A DNA stretch of 13,327 nucleotides, taken from positions 1 to 13,327 of the forward strand of contig CAJUBL010000071.1 of assembly GCA_910584665.1 (NCBI GenBank), written 5' to 3'. The DNA is from an uncultured Muribaculaceae bacterium. Lineage in GTDB: Bacteria; Bacteroidota; Bacteroidia; Bacteroidales; Muribaculaceae. Each line of letters starts with the position of its first letter. Position 1 is the stretch's first letter. The notes beneath the pieces were generated by a model that had not been told where the DNA came from, searched no databases, and saw nothing but the letters and a program-made list of their open reading frames with translations. Below, in pieces: positions 1 through 7,125 of this stretch. A program made the position numbers and the translations under genes.

Positions 1-59
1 GGACAGTCCCTCAGAGCGAGGGCATTGTCCCGGGGGGTCTCTGTTTTATCCACCCCCCC
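1..59. other. Hairpin-forming non-coding sequence at the left edge
   Basis: Bases 8-12 (CCCTC) pair with 18-22 (GAGGG) around a 5-nt loop. An outer stem 1-5 (GGACA) pairs with 26-30 (TGTCC). A G run near 31-37 could also pair with the C run near 53-59. This is seen directly. It lies downstream of the leftward His-rich lipoprotein gene and could be a transcription terminator or the end of a structured RNA belonging to the next locus. No clear T tract follows on either strand, and the window edge cuts the context. No reading frame in 1-114 looks like a gene. Confidence 0.3.
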
Positions 60-114
60 ACGCCCCCGCGCCGGTCTGTTCCCGCGGCTGCTGATGCGGA
101 GGCTTTTTATGACT

Positions 115-336
115 TTAGTGGTGGTGATGTTTATTTTTGTGTTTGTGTTTATGTTTATGTTTATGTTTATGGTGCTTTTGTGGCTTGTGGTGATGATGAT
201 CACCCCATTCATATTCGTTTTCTACACCCCAGTAGCTTCGAGTGGTACCGCAACTGCTTAGTATATCGGTAGCTGTTACTGTCACTATCACGATAAGCAG
301 TGATGTGATGAGTCGTTTATAGCTGATGTGTTTCAT
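115..336 (-). CDS. Small His/Lys-rich lipoprotein
   Basis: A 73-residue protein with a lipoprotein signal: basic start (MKHISYKR), a hydrophobic stretch at residues 9-25, and lipobox LSSC with the acylated Cys at 29. The mature part is only about 45 residues. It has a short aromatic/acidic segment (SYWGVENEYEW, 34-44), then HHHH at 47-50, a run of alternating Lys-His, and a final HHHH. The codons for the alternation come from a 6-base tandem repeat at 130-171. It starts 24 nt after the stop of the upstream ferredoxin gene on the same strand, so co-transcription is possible. From general family knowledge, short His/Lys-rich lipoproteins of this sort recur in Bacteroidales and are sometimes mis-annotated. 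Metal binding or buffering at the envelope is an inference from composition only. It could also be a polycationic surface tail. The ORF being real is supported by the intact signal peptide; function is unknown. Confidence 0.7.
   Translation of the reverse strand: MKHISYKRLITSLLIVIVTVTATDILSSCGTTRSYWGVENEYEWGDHHHHKPQKHHKHKHKHKHKHKNKHHHH
130..171. repeat. Hexamer tandem repeat encoding Lys-His units
   Basis: Seven consecutive 6-base units lie here. On the plus strand these are TTTATT, TTTGTG twice, then four perfect TTTATG copies (148-171). Read on the minus strand, CATAAA encodes His-Lys, so any change in copy number keeps the reading frame of the lipoprotein. Such short perfect repeats are prone to slipped-strand mispairing. 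Copy-number variation between strains is an inference. Confidence 0.8.
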
Positions 337-360
337 ATAACTATAACGTAGGTGTCCGGC

Positions 361-1140
361 TTATTGTTTATCGGGACCTGGATATTGGTGTTTGTTTTTT
401 GTCGCTTTGCCGTAGGCTATGGCGTGTGTCGGGCAACGGTGATAACACCGGAGGCACAGGGCACAGTTGTCATGCCACTGAGGTCTGTTATTTATGTCGG
501 ATGTTATATTGTCCATAGGACATTGACGGACGCATTTTCCACAGGATATACAATCATCGGTTATATGAAACGGTCGTGGTGACATGGCGTGTCTGATGAA
601 CCATGGATAAATTATGTGGCTTTTTATCCATGCAAACTTTCCGGTGTCCATCAGATCGTCATCTTTGTGGCTTATAATACGGTTGTATGCAGTCTTGATG
701 CGTTCCTGTGCATTAGTGATTTTCCATCTGGCTGTTGTGTCGGAGTCGGTATCAAATCCTTTCATCAGCACATAGGTATTGGGCATTATGACGGATGTTG
801 TACTCATTGTTTTCCATCCGCGTCGTTTGAGAAGTTTACGCCATTGTGTCGCTGTTGTTCCGGTATCATCGCCACATGTCACGACGAGATGGTGTTCAAG
901 TCTGTCAGCGTCTGTTATATTGCATTCATTTATGAATCTGACGATTACCGGTGGAATACCCCATGAGTATACCGGAAATATCCAGACGATCGTCTGATCG
1001 GTCGGGTCTGGTGTTATTTTATTCTGAGCCGGATCTGTGAGTAGCTGGTGCTCAAGTTTTATTGCCGGTGCTGACAGTAATTCTGAAAGTTTAACGGCAA
1101 TAGACTCGCTATTGCCGTTACCTGAAAAGTATATTATCAT
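361..1140 (-). CDS. EFR1-type ferredoxin (flavodoxin-like domain + two 4Fe-4S)
   Basis: A 259-residue cytoplasmic redox protein. The N-terminal half (about 1-155) is flavodoxin-like. It opens with MIIYFSGNGNSESIA, which resembles the FMN-phosphate loop, and has the strand FPVYSWGIPP at 55-64. The C-terminal part is a bacterial two-cluster ferredoxin: Cys197, 200, 203, 207 (CISCGKCVRQCP) and Cys226, 229, 232, 236 (CALCLRCYHRCP). The fusion matches the EFR1 family, which is widespread in anaerobes. Physiological partners of the family are mostly unknown, and electron transfer between FMN and Fe-S clusters is inferred. The ATG at 1140 places the FMN loop right at the N terminus, as in relatives. 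It lies 9 nt after the stop of the DUF2027-Smr gene and 24 nt before the His-rich lipoprotein, suggesting an operon. No Shine-Dalgarno is visible. Confidence 0.88.
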   Translation of the reverse strand: MIIYFSGNGNSESIAVKLSELLSAPAIKLEHQLLTDPAQNKITPDPTDQTIVWIFPVYSWGIPPVIVRFINECNITDADRLEHHLVVTCGDDTGTTATQWRKLLKRRGWKTMSTTSVIMPNTYVLMKGFDTDSDTTARWKITNAQERIKTAYNRIISHKDDDLMDTGKFAWIKSHIIYPWFIRHAMSPRPFHITDDCISCGKCVRQCPMDNITSDINNRPQWHDNCALCLRCYHRCPTHAIAYGKATKNKHQYPGPDKQ

Positions 1141-1149
1141 AATGGTTGA

Positions 1150-2250
1150 TCAGACGATGGTGACTTGTGTGGCTCCGTAACCGTATTCCTGGAATGAAGC
1201 ATCCTGGACAAGATGACCTTTATAGCGGTGATTGAGTTCTTTCATGATGGCATTACGAAGCACACCTTCGCCTTTTCCGTGAATGAAGACGATGCGTTGT
1301 CCATGGTGACGCATGTTCTGATCCATAACGCGTCGGAACTCGTCGATCTGCAGATTGAGCATGTCGGCCGGTGATAGTCCGCTGGTGTTGTCAATCAGCT
1401 CATTAATATGTAGATCCACTTCGATTATCTCTCCGTTGCGTTTGTCTGATTTTTTTAACTGTCGTCTGACTACGGGTTTGCGGTCGACAGAGCGTTTCTG
1501 TTTCAGTGCTTTCTCAAGCTGGCTGCTGTCGACATTATGCTGCCGTTGCGGACGGTCTTCTTTTACAAGATCGTAGGCGATGACCGGTGTGTCGAAGTAT
1601 GGATTGTCGTGAAAACAGTGCAACTTGAAAAAACGTGTCGCATCAAAGTTGTATTCGATAATAGCCGGATTTTTGAGTTCATACGGTCTGTACTGCTTGA
1701 ATGCGATGTACTGTAAGGCGATATGATCGATGTCGGCGAGCATATCGTTTGTGATGCTGTCTATACGTAGCTGTATGTTTGGCTCGACGATTCCGGCATA
1801 TCGGGTTGTCCATCCGTTACTGCCGTCGGCTCGTGTCATGTAGCTGAAATACAGATAGTAGTTGGAGTCATTAACGAGATATGCGTCGAATGTCGTAGTG
1901 TTAAGGTGTTTTATCTCGGCAGGTTCGTATCCAAGGACGAGATTGAGTTTATTGCCACCGGTTGTCTCGGATGTATCAATATCGGGATCGGTGCTTATTG
2001 TGGTGCCGGCATCGGCTGCGACCGCAACAGCGGGAGCGTTGACGGTAGCAGCTGTGGAATGTGATTTCAGGGATTTGTCTTTATTCTTAGCTGGAGCAGG
2101 GCTGTCGTCGACAACCACGCATTCCTTCAGCAGTACAGGTATTTCAAATCCGTCGCTATCTTCTACGTGAGCAATATTACCGTCAATCCGGATGATGCGA
2201 CCTCCGCCCACCGAGTTTAGAAAACGTACAATATCTCCTGTCTTAGCCAT
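1150..2250 (-). CDS. DUF2027 and Smr domain protein
   Basis: A 366-residue protein from the ATG at 2250, one base after the upstream tricorn stop. An upstream TTG at 2271 is possible but would overlap that gene; MAKTGDIVRFLN is the usual start of this family. The N-terminal part has a conserved block (GDIVRFLNSVGGG, then DGFEIPVLLKECVVV to about residue 48). Next is an Ala/Thr/Asp-rich linker (about 50-100) and a beta-rich DUF2027 middle region. A basic segment (about 245-272, KQKRSVDRKPVVRRQLKK) precedes a C-terminal Smr domain with the VDLH motif at 278-281 and HGKG at 324-327. Smr domains occur in MutS2 and in stand-alone nucleases acting on DNA or RNA; both signature motifs are intact here, so nucleic-acid binding or nicking is plausible. 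It has no signal peptide and is presumably cytoplasmic. This two-domain form is typical of Bacteroidota. Its biological role is not known to me. Confidence 0.88.
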   Translation of the reverse strand: MAKTGDIVRFLNSVGGGRIIRIDGNIAHVEDSDGFEIPVLLKECVVVDDSPAPAKNKDKSLKSHSTAATVNAPAVAVAADAGTTISTDPDIDTSETTGGNKLNLVLGYEPAEIKHLNTTTFDAYLVNDSNYYLYFSYMTRADGSNGWTTRYAGIVEPNIQLRIDSITNDMLADIDHIALQYIAFKQYRPYELKNPAIIEYNFDATRFFKLHCFHDNPYFDTPVIAYDLVKEDRPQRQHNVDSSQLEKALKQKRSVDRKPVVRRQLKKSDKRNGEIIEVDLHINELIDNTSGLSPADMLNLQIDEFRRVMDQNMRHHGQRIVFIHGKGEGVLRNAIMKELNHRYKGHLVQDASFQEYGYGATQVTIV

Positions 2251-2251
2251 A

Positions 2252-5200
2252 TTATTTTTTATTTGAATCAATTTCTTTTATAAGAGTCTCGACGGCTGTC
2301 TTCAGTTGCAGATCTTCGCCTTTCACTACGGTCGCCGGATCGTTGTCGACAAGAATGTCCGGGTCGAGCTGTGTGTTTTCGAGATAGTTGCCTTGTGCTG
2401 TGCGATATCCTATGACCGGTATACCGAATATGAGTGTCGGGTCCTGCATGGTGATCCAGTTTACACTTGTCATAGTACCGGCGACGGGCATGCCTACGAG
2501 TTTGCCTATTCCTTTGTGTCTGTAGACCCATGGTGTGCCGTGTGCATTGGAGTAGCATGCCTCACACTGCAGCATGATGCTGGGTTTGTTCCACCGACGG
2601 CTTGGCATGTCGCACGATTCGATGCCGCGAATTTCCTGAGTGAGATATTTTTCACCGGAGAAGAGTACTTCGATATCTTCATGCATGCGTCCGCCGCCGT
2701 TCCAGCGTATATCGATGACAATTCCTTCCCTATTGTTGTATTTCCCGAGTATGTCGGCGTATATGGGCCGGAAACTGTTGTCGTTCATAGATGCGATATG
2801 GACGTATCCGAGACGGCCGTCAGACCAGCGGTCGACATCGGCGGCGCGCTGTCTGATCCATCGACGGTACAGGAGTGAGTTCTGTGTACCGGTGCTGATC
2901 GGTTTGACTGTCTCGCTGACAATCGACCCATCGGGCAGGGTGAAGGTTACACGGGTCTTTTTGCTTGTAAGATCGTTGAATATCGCCGCATGGTCTGCCC
3001 GGGAATCAATAGTCTGTCCGTTAATTGCTGTTATGACTGAGCCGGGAACCATTTTGCTGGATGCGAGGTCAAAGGGGCCGTCTGTAATGATTTCATCGAC
3101 TTTGAGTCCGTCGCCAGAGTACTTCATGTCGTATAGCAGACCGAGTACTGCGGTTCGGTCGTCCTGACTTCCGGCCGCCGGGCGGTAACGACCACCGGTG
3201 TGGGAGACGTTGAGTTCGCCAAGCAGTTCGCTCAGCATCTCGGCATAGTCATAATTGTTGTTTATATGCGGGAGGAATCGACGGTAGCTTTTTACCATCC
3301 TGTCCCAGTCGACGCCATGCATGTCTGTACGGTAGAACATTTCTTTTTCTGATTTATAGACATTGTCAAGCATTGCCTGCCGTTCGGCGGCTCTGTCGAG
3401 ATTCATTGTGGCGCGTACAGTGATCGGGGTGAGCTTGTCGCTGTTCATGTTGAACTTTTTGGGCTGGCTGCCGAGAATGAAAGCTGTTTTGCCTGAGCTG
3501 TCGGTTGCGAATGCGGATCGGCCGAGCGAGGCCTTGTTGGCAATACGTGGTTCGCGTTTGCGGAGGTTCATTTTCCACAGATCATAACCATTTTCGAGCG
3601 ATGACAGGAAGTATAGATTCTCTCCGTCGGTGTCGATGATCGCATCGGAAAGATCGGATGAGAATGGAGTCAGACGTGCGATGCGGTTCTGGATACCGTC
3701 GAGTTCGACATTGATTGTTTTTGTATTTTCTTTTTTGTCAGTCGAGTCATTCCTGTCAGCATTATCTTTTTTGTCGGATTTTTTATCAGAATCGTTTCTT
3801 TTCGCTTTTTTCTGAACTTCCTTATATAGAGTGTATTCTTCGTCATTAAGACGATATTTGTCGCGTGTCTCACGGTTGAGATAAACGATCATCACATCTT
3901 CCTGGGATCCCCATGAGGCGTGGGCTCTCATGCCGTATCGTTCGGTAAAGAAGAGCAGGGCGTTGCCGTCCATCACAAATCGTGGATTGGAGTCAATGTA
4001 GCCGCTCTGTGTGATGTTGGTGATCTCTCCGGTCTCTACATTAAGCAATGCTATGTCGCTGTATGGATCATGTTTGTTGTCGTTGATCTCGAGTGCGATC
4101 CATCGGCTGTCTGGGGACCATACGAAACCGAACCCGGGGGACCGGCTTGCTTTGGTGGAGCCATCTGTAAGCTGACGCGATTTACCGGACTTGAGATCGC
4201 GTACCATAAGTTTGTTACGATCTCTGATGTAGGCGAGCTGTTTGCCGTCGGGCGATACATCTGGACCGGTGCGTTCCACCTTGTCATCGTCAAACAGGCG
4301 TTCTTCTTTGATTATTGTGGCATTGACAAAATCGGGATCATCGTCGCTGGCGATAGTCGCCTTGTAGATATTGAAATATCCGTCGCGTTCACTTACGTAA
4401 TATAGCGTGCGGTCATCGCCCCATACCGGCTGTCGTTCTGCGGCAGGTGTCGAGGTGATCTGTTTTGTAGTCGGATACTCTACCGAGGTGACGAAGATCT
4501 CGCCGCGATAACTGAATGCAAGCTGTTTGCCATCAGGCGATGGGGTGCCTCCGGAGGCACGTACGTTTATTTTTTCAATGTCATCGAGCTGATCGGTTAC
4601 GAGTATGTCAATGTTTACTCTGGACGGGCGTCCGCCATCAGTGATAGTGTATATCTCCCCGTCGTAGGCATAGGCGAGTGTGCCGTTTCCGGCACCCGAA
4701 AGGAAGCGGACGGGGTGTGTCTGGTGGGTGGTTATGCGTTTAACTTTGGAAAAGTCGTCAGCCGGCGCGCTGTAGATGTTGAACGATCCGCCGTCGCGTT
4801 CGCTAAGGAAATAAACTGTCTTACCATCGGGAGACACAACTGGATTGCGGTCTTCTCCGGGGCGGTTTGTCATATTCCGGTAAGTATTGTCGACGGGATT
4901 GCAGCGCCATATTTCTCCGGTAACGGACGATGTGTGATGTTTGCGCCATTCGTTCTCCATGCCTGGACGAACGTCATAGTACATTGTTTTCCCGTCGGGA
5001 GCGAAACAGATGTTGTTGGCCGGTGTTGCGATAACCTGGGTCGAAGCTCCTCCGTCAACGGGAACGCGGTAAACCTCCGGGAGTCTGGAAGTGGGAAACA
5101 GTGCACTCGATGCCGGATCCTGTATGGATGCGGAGTAGATCACATACTTGCCATCGGGACTGAAAGTTTCGGGAATCTCCGAAGCCGAGTGGGTAGTGAT

Positions 5201-5506
5201 GCGTGAAGGTATGCCGCCTTGGGCGGGTACGATGAAGATGTCGAAGTTTCCGTGTTTATCGCTTGCAAAAGCTATAGACTTGCTGTCGGGTGACCATATG
5301 GGGTTGCACTCGTAGTGGGTTGTTGCGGTGATGCGGCGGGCCTGTCCGCCGGTCGACGGGACTGTATATATGTCGCCACGATAAGTGAATGCGATATTAG
5401 CGCCATCGGGCGAGATTTTAACGTCGCGCATCCATAACGGGGTGATAGCGGATGCCGCTGTAGCAGATATAGCGGCAACTGTTATCAGTGAAAGAATTTT
5501 TTTCAT
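2252..5506 (-). CDS. Tricorn-like periplasmic protease, S41 family
   Basis: A 1084-residue exported protein with a Sec signal (MKKILSLITVAAISATAASA, probable cleavage after residue 20). About residues 30-550 contain many PD40/WD40-like beta-propeller repeats (SPDGxxIAF, SPDSKSIAF, SPDGKQLAY), as in the two tricorn propellers. A charged Lys/Asp-rich linker (about 562-596) precedes the C1 region (MHGVDWDRM, then GELNVSH). A PDZ-like domain follows (about 785-870), then the S41 core with DIRWNGGG (NGGG at 936-939). By-eye alignment to archaeal tricorn keeps the catalytic tetrad: Ser768-His769, nucleophile Ser986 (ACYSNAHG) and Glu1043 (NYLENTQLDPD). The residue after the nucleophile is Asn rather than tricorn's Asp. 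Length is normal for bacterial tricorn homologues. Function is inferred as periplasmic degradation of peptides. It is the first gene of the leftward cluster, with a promoter-like site 41 nt upstream of its ATG. Confidence 0.93.
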   Translation of the reverse strand: MKKILSLITVAAISATAASAITPLWMRDVKISPDGANIAFTYRGDIYTVPSTGGQARRITATTHYECNPIWSPDSKSIAFASDKHGNFDIFIVPAQGGIPSRITTHSASEIPETFSPDGKYVIYSASIQDPASSALFPTSRLPEVYRVPVDGGASTQVIATPANNICFAPDGKTMYYDVRPGMENEWRKHHTSSVTGEIWRCNPVDNTYRNMTNRPGEDRNPVVSPDGKTVYFLSERDGGSFNIYSAPADDFSKVKRITTHQTHPVRFLSGAGNGTLAYAYDGEIYTITDGGRPSRVNIDILVTDQLDDIEKINVRASGGTPSPDGKQLAFSYRGEIFVTSVEYPTTKQITSTPAAERQPVWGDDRTLYYVSERDGYFNIYKATIASDDDPDFVNATIIKEERLFDDDKVERTGPDVSPDGKQLAYIRDRNKLMVRDLKSGKSRQLTDGSTKASRSPGFGFVWSPDSRWIALEINDNKHDPYSDIALLNVETGEITNITQSGYIDSNPRFVMDGNALLFFTERYGMRAHASWGSQEDVMIVYLNRETRDKYRLNDEEYTLYKEVQKKAKRNDSDKKSDKKDNADRNDSTDKKENTKTINVELDGIQNRIARLTPFSSDLSDAIIDTDGENLYFLSSLENGYDLWKMNLRKREPRIANKASLGRSAFATDSSGKTAFILGSQPKKFNMNSDKLTPITVRATMNLDRAAERQAMLDNVYKSEKEMFYRTDMHGVDWDRMVKSYRRFLPHINNNYDYAEMLSELLGELNVSHTGGRYRPAAGSQDDRTAVLGLLYDMKYSGDGLKVDEIITDGPFDLASSKMVPGSVITAINGQTIDSRADHAAIFNDLTSKKTRVTFTLPDGSIVSETVKPISTGTQNSLLYRRWIRQRAADVDRWSDGRLGYVHIASMNDNSFRPIYADILGKYNNREGIVIDIRWNGGGRMHEDIEVLFSGEKYLTQEIRGIESCDMPSRRWNKPSIMLQCEACYSNAHGTPWVYRHKGIGKLVGMPVAGTMTSVNWITMQDPTLIFGIPVIGYRTAQGNYLENTQLDPDILVDNDPATVVKGEDLQLKTAVETLIKEIDSNKK

Positions 5507-5546
5507 TCCTGAGAGTATTTTAATGGTCTGGTTACAAATTATATTG

Positions 5547-5577
5547 TAAAGTTAGTCAAAAAATTACAGTCTGCAAA
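5547..5577 (-). promoter_or_regulatory. Putative Bacteroidota sigma-ABfr promoter for the tricorn cluster
   Basis: Read on the minus strand, TTTG (5577-5574) is followed after 19 nt by TAACTTTA (5554-5547). That is 7 of 8 matches to the Bacteroidota -7 consensus TAnnTTTG, with the expected -33 TTTG and spacing. Transcription would begin near 5540, giving a leader of about 35 nt before the ATG at 5506. The match is seen in the sequence; promoter activity is inferred. Confidence 0.42.
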
Positions 5578-5607
5578 ATTATGAACTCTTTTGTCTGAAT
5601 TATCAGG

Positions 5608-5807
5608 CGCAGATTACGCGAAGAAATGCGGTAAGATGGAATCGCAGATTACGCAGATCTACTTGGACCATCCGGAAAAATTAAGCGCAGATTCTCTCTA
5701 CGCTTCGCTACGTAAGCGTTCTGATTAAGGTTGAACGAGAATCGCAGATTATGAAGTTCCATCCGGGTGTATGGGAAAACAACCGCAGATTACGCAAATT
5801 ACGCAAA
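5608..5807. repeat. Cluster of degenerate CGCAGATTACGC repeats
   Basis: Five copies of CGCAGATT occur at 5608, 5643, 5686, 5743 and 5784. Those at 5608, 5643 and 5784 extend to CGCAGATTACGC, and the last runs on into a second ATTACGCAAA. A longer structure is visible: GAATCGCAGATTA occurs at 5639-5651 and again exactly 100 bp later at 5739-5751. Each copy is followed by CCATCCGG (5668 and 5759), an A-rich stretch and another CGCAGATT. This looks like a decayed duplication of a unit of roughly 100 bp, all on the same strand. It is not a CRISPR, because spacing is uneven and the units are degenerate. It may belong to a dispersed intergenic repeat family; that is inference. Confidence 0.72.
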
Positions 5808-6028
5808 ATGGTAAAATGTTGGATTTTAAGCATTTCATCAATTAAAGAAAGATATTTTAAATTATTTATGTACGATATTTTTATAATTTAATAAATTGTG
5901 TTATAATTGTAACATTAAACATTTATGCTGATGGAGATTACATAGAATCATACTTTTTTAATTTAATCAAATAATTATCATGAGGAGGATTTTTATTTTC
6001 TGCATTGATAGCGAGGGTTTCAGCTGTT

Positions 6029-7066
6029 ATGAGGTATTGGGCCATAAAGACGGTGTTCGTCTGCATTATTATATCTGTTGCTCAGTCTTGTCGTGATGAT
6101 TCGGTCGGTTATCGCAGTCTTTCTATAGACGACTTAGATGAACTGGTTCTGTCGGATCAATATGAGTGGGATAGCGTGACTGCAGACCAATATGTCGGGG
6201 CTGTCTATGCTCAGGGTGATCAGTATGCTGTGTTCATGCCGATGGATTCATGTAAAATGCATTTTTATGACAAAGATCTGAACTTTCTTTATAGTCGTGT
6301 GACCATTGGACAGGGACCGGGGGAGTTTGTATCACCGCTCTATTGTTATCAATGGAGAGTGTCTGATAGCGGTGATGTTGTCTCTGCGTTATATGACAGT
6401 CATGCAGGCCGGATAATGGAGGTGTCGTCAGATTACGATGGCGGACGGGAAATTGCGGTATTACCGAAATGTTATGATTTGTTTCCCGGTTATATGGTTT
6501 CTGATCAGGATAATAAAATCATATATGGAGTGTCTTCCTATATGAGCTGTGAGCTCGGGCAAGGTGTTATGTTCAGGTATGATGTGAATTCAGACAGTCT
6601 TTGTTATTCGGTGCCGACTTTCAGTGTCGGGAATAGGGATGCCTCATTTTATCTTATGCAAAAGGCAATTGCGGGCAGTCATGACTGTCGGTGTTTTGTA
6701 AACGCATATCTATATGAACCGATTATAGAGCTATGGGATAATAATATGAAGCTGGTGGCATCATGGAAACTTGAGGGTGCCGATATGGTTGACAGGAATT
6801 TTAATTATGATACTTCAACTTCTTTTTTCAGAGGAGTCCAGATATGTGACAGATATATCTACATTCTTTATTATGGGCGACCTAACGGTTCCGATGGAGA
6901 TTCATATATTCTGGTGTTTGATAAATCGGGTACTCCTGCCTTTAAAATAAATGTCGGAGCATCCTATTGGTTTACAGTAAATGAAATAACCCGTACCATC
7001 ATTATGATGCGACGTAATCAGGATGGAGAGCCTGCTGTGTGGATTGCATCACTTCCTTTGGTCTGA
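6029..7066 (+). CDS. 6-bladed beta-propeller lipoprotein, BF3164/TolB-like
   Basis: A 345-residue lipoprotein from the ATG at 6029. A TTG at 6005 would add eight residues, but the ATG gives a compact signal (MRYWAIKTVF...SVAQSC) with the lipid-bearing Cys at 21. The body resembles the Bacteroidales 6-bladed beta-propeller lipoproteins (BF3164/DUF5128 group). An early blade contains DSCKMHFYDKDLNFLY and then the hallmark GQGPGEF at 94-100, followed by repeating aromatic/hydrophobic strands and short turns up to the end. Such proteins are predicted to sit in the envelope; ligand and role are unknown. It is the only plus-strand gene, lies alone between two leftward clusters, and is visibly richer in A+T than its neighbours (one sampled 60-base line about 43% GC against about 63% for a line in murF-alr). 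Acquisition or a different evolutionary history is possible. It is convergent with murF-alr. Confidence 0.72.
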   Translation: MRYWAIKTVFVCIIISVAQSCRDDSVGYRSLSIDDLDELVLSDQYEWDSVTADQYVGAVYAQGDQYAVFMPMDSCKMHFYDKDLNFLYSRVTIGQGPGEFVSPLYCYQWRVSDSGDVVSALYDSHAGRIMEVSSDYDGGREIAVLPKCYDLFPGYMVSDQDNKIIYGVSSYMSCELGQGVMFRYDVNSDSLCYSVPTFSVGNRDASFYLMQKAIAGSHDCRCFVNAYLYEPIIELWDNNMKLVASWKLEGADMVDRNFNYDTSTSFFRGVQICDRYIYILYYGRPNGSDGDSYILVFDKSGTPAFKINVGASYWFTVNEITRTIIMMRRNQDGEPAVWIASLPLV

Positions 7067-7075
7067 TGCAGACTG

Positions 7076-7121
7076 ACAGCCGTGGGGCTGTATCCTCTCT
7101 CTCGGCATGCCAAGAGAGAGG
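7076..7121. terminator. Two hairpins between convergent genes, probable bidirectional terminator
   Basis: The first hairpin is ACAGCC (7076-7081) with GGCTGT (7086-7091) around a GTGG loop. The second has a perfect 9-bp stem, CCTCTCTCT (7094-7102) with AGAGAGAGG (7113-7121), and a 10-nt loop containing the palindrome GGCATGCC. They sit between the stop of the beta-propeller gene (7066) and the stop of convergent murF-alr (7126). No T tract follows on either strand, so factor-assisted or purely structural termination is inferred. Confidence 0.6.
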
Positions 7122-7125
7122 GTGT

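Larger units (their letters stand above)
5507..6028. other. 522-nt intergenic region between divergent genes
   Basis: No convincing protein-coding gene is visible. From left to right it holds a promoter-like site for the tricorn gene (5547-5577), a cluster of degenerate CGCAGATTACGC repeats (5608-5807), a small hairpin (CGCTT 5701-5705 with AAGCG 5714-5718), and a very AT-rich leader (about 5810-6000) ahead of the plus-strand lipoprotein gene. A weak Bacteroidota-like promoter for that gene can be drawn (TTTT 5879-5882, 19 nt, TATAATTG 5902-5909), but in such AT-rich DNA it may be chance. A purine-rich GAGGAGGA at 5982-5989 looks like a Shine-Dalgarno but lies about 40 nt before the best ATG. 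Confidence 0.7.

Noticed and set aside
82..108. CCGC/GCGG hairpin followed by five Ts as a plus-strand terminator
   Set aside because: The stem is only 4 bp, the T run does not follow it directly, and no plus-strand gene is visible upstream within the window.
25..261. Plus-strand open frame with a Phe/Val/Met-rich stretch
   Set aside because: It is the antisense reading of the His/Lys hexamer repeat. The minus-strand frame has a proper lipoprotein signal.
2251..2271. Upstream TTG start for the DUF2027-Smr protein
   Set aside because: It adds seven residues not expected for the family and overlaps the upstream gene; the ATG at 2250 gives the standard N terminus.
2306..2878. Plus-strand open frame of 190 codons opposite the tricorn gene
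   Set aside because: The opposite strand encodes the conserved S41 core with catalytic residues; the plus-strand translation has no recognisable motif and is a shadow frame.
3630..3815. Plus-strand Ser/Phe/Leu-rich ORF that could look like a membrane peptide
   Set aside because: It is antisense to the Lys/Asp-rich linker of the tricorn homologue, which produces Phe/Leu/Ser runs by complementarity.
5608..5807. CRISPR-like array
   Set aside because: Repeat units are short and degenerate, with start-to-start distances of 35, 43, 57 and 41 nt. The intervals themselves share sequence, and no cas gene is present.
5980..6096. Short plus-strand ORF starting MRRIFIFCID just at the GAGGAGGA sequence
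   Set aside because: It ends after 38 residues, is in a different frame from the lipoprotein, and has no recognisable feature. The ATG at 6029 gives a complete lipoprotein signal by itself.
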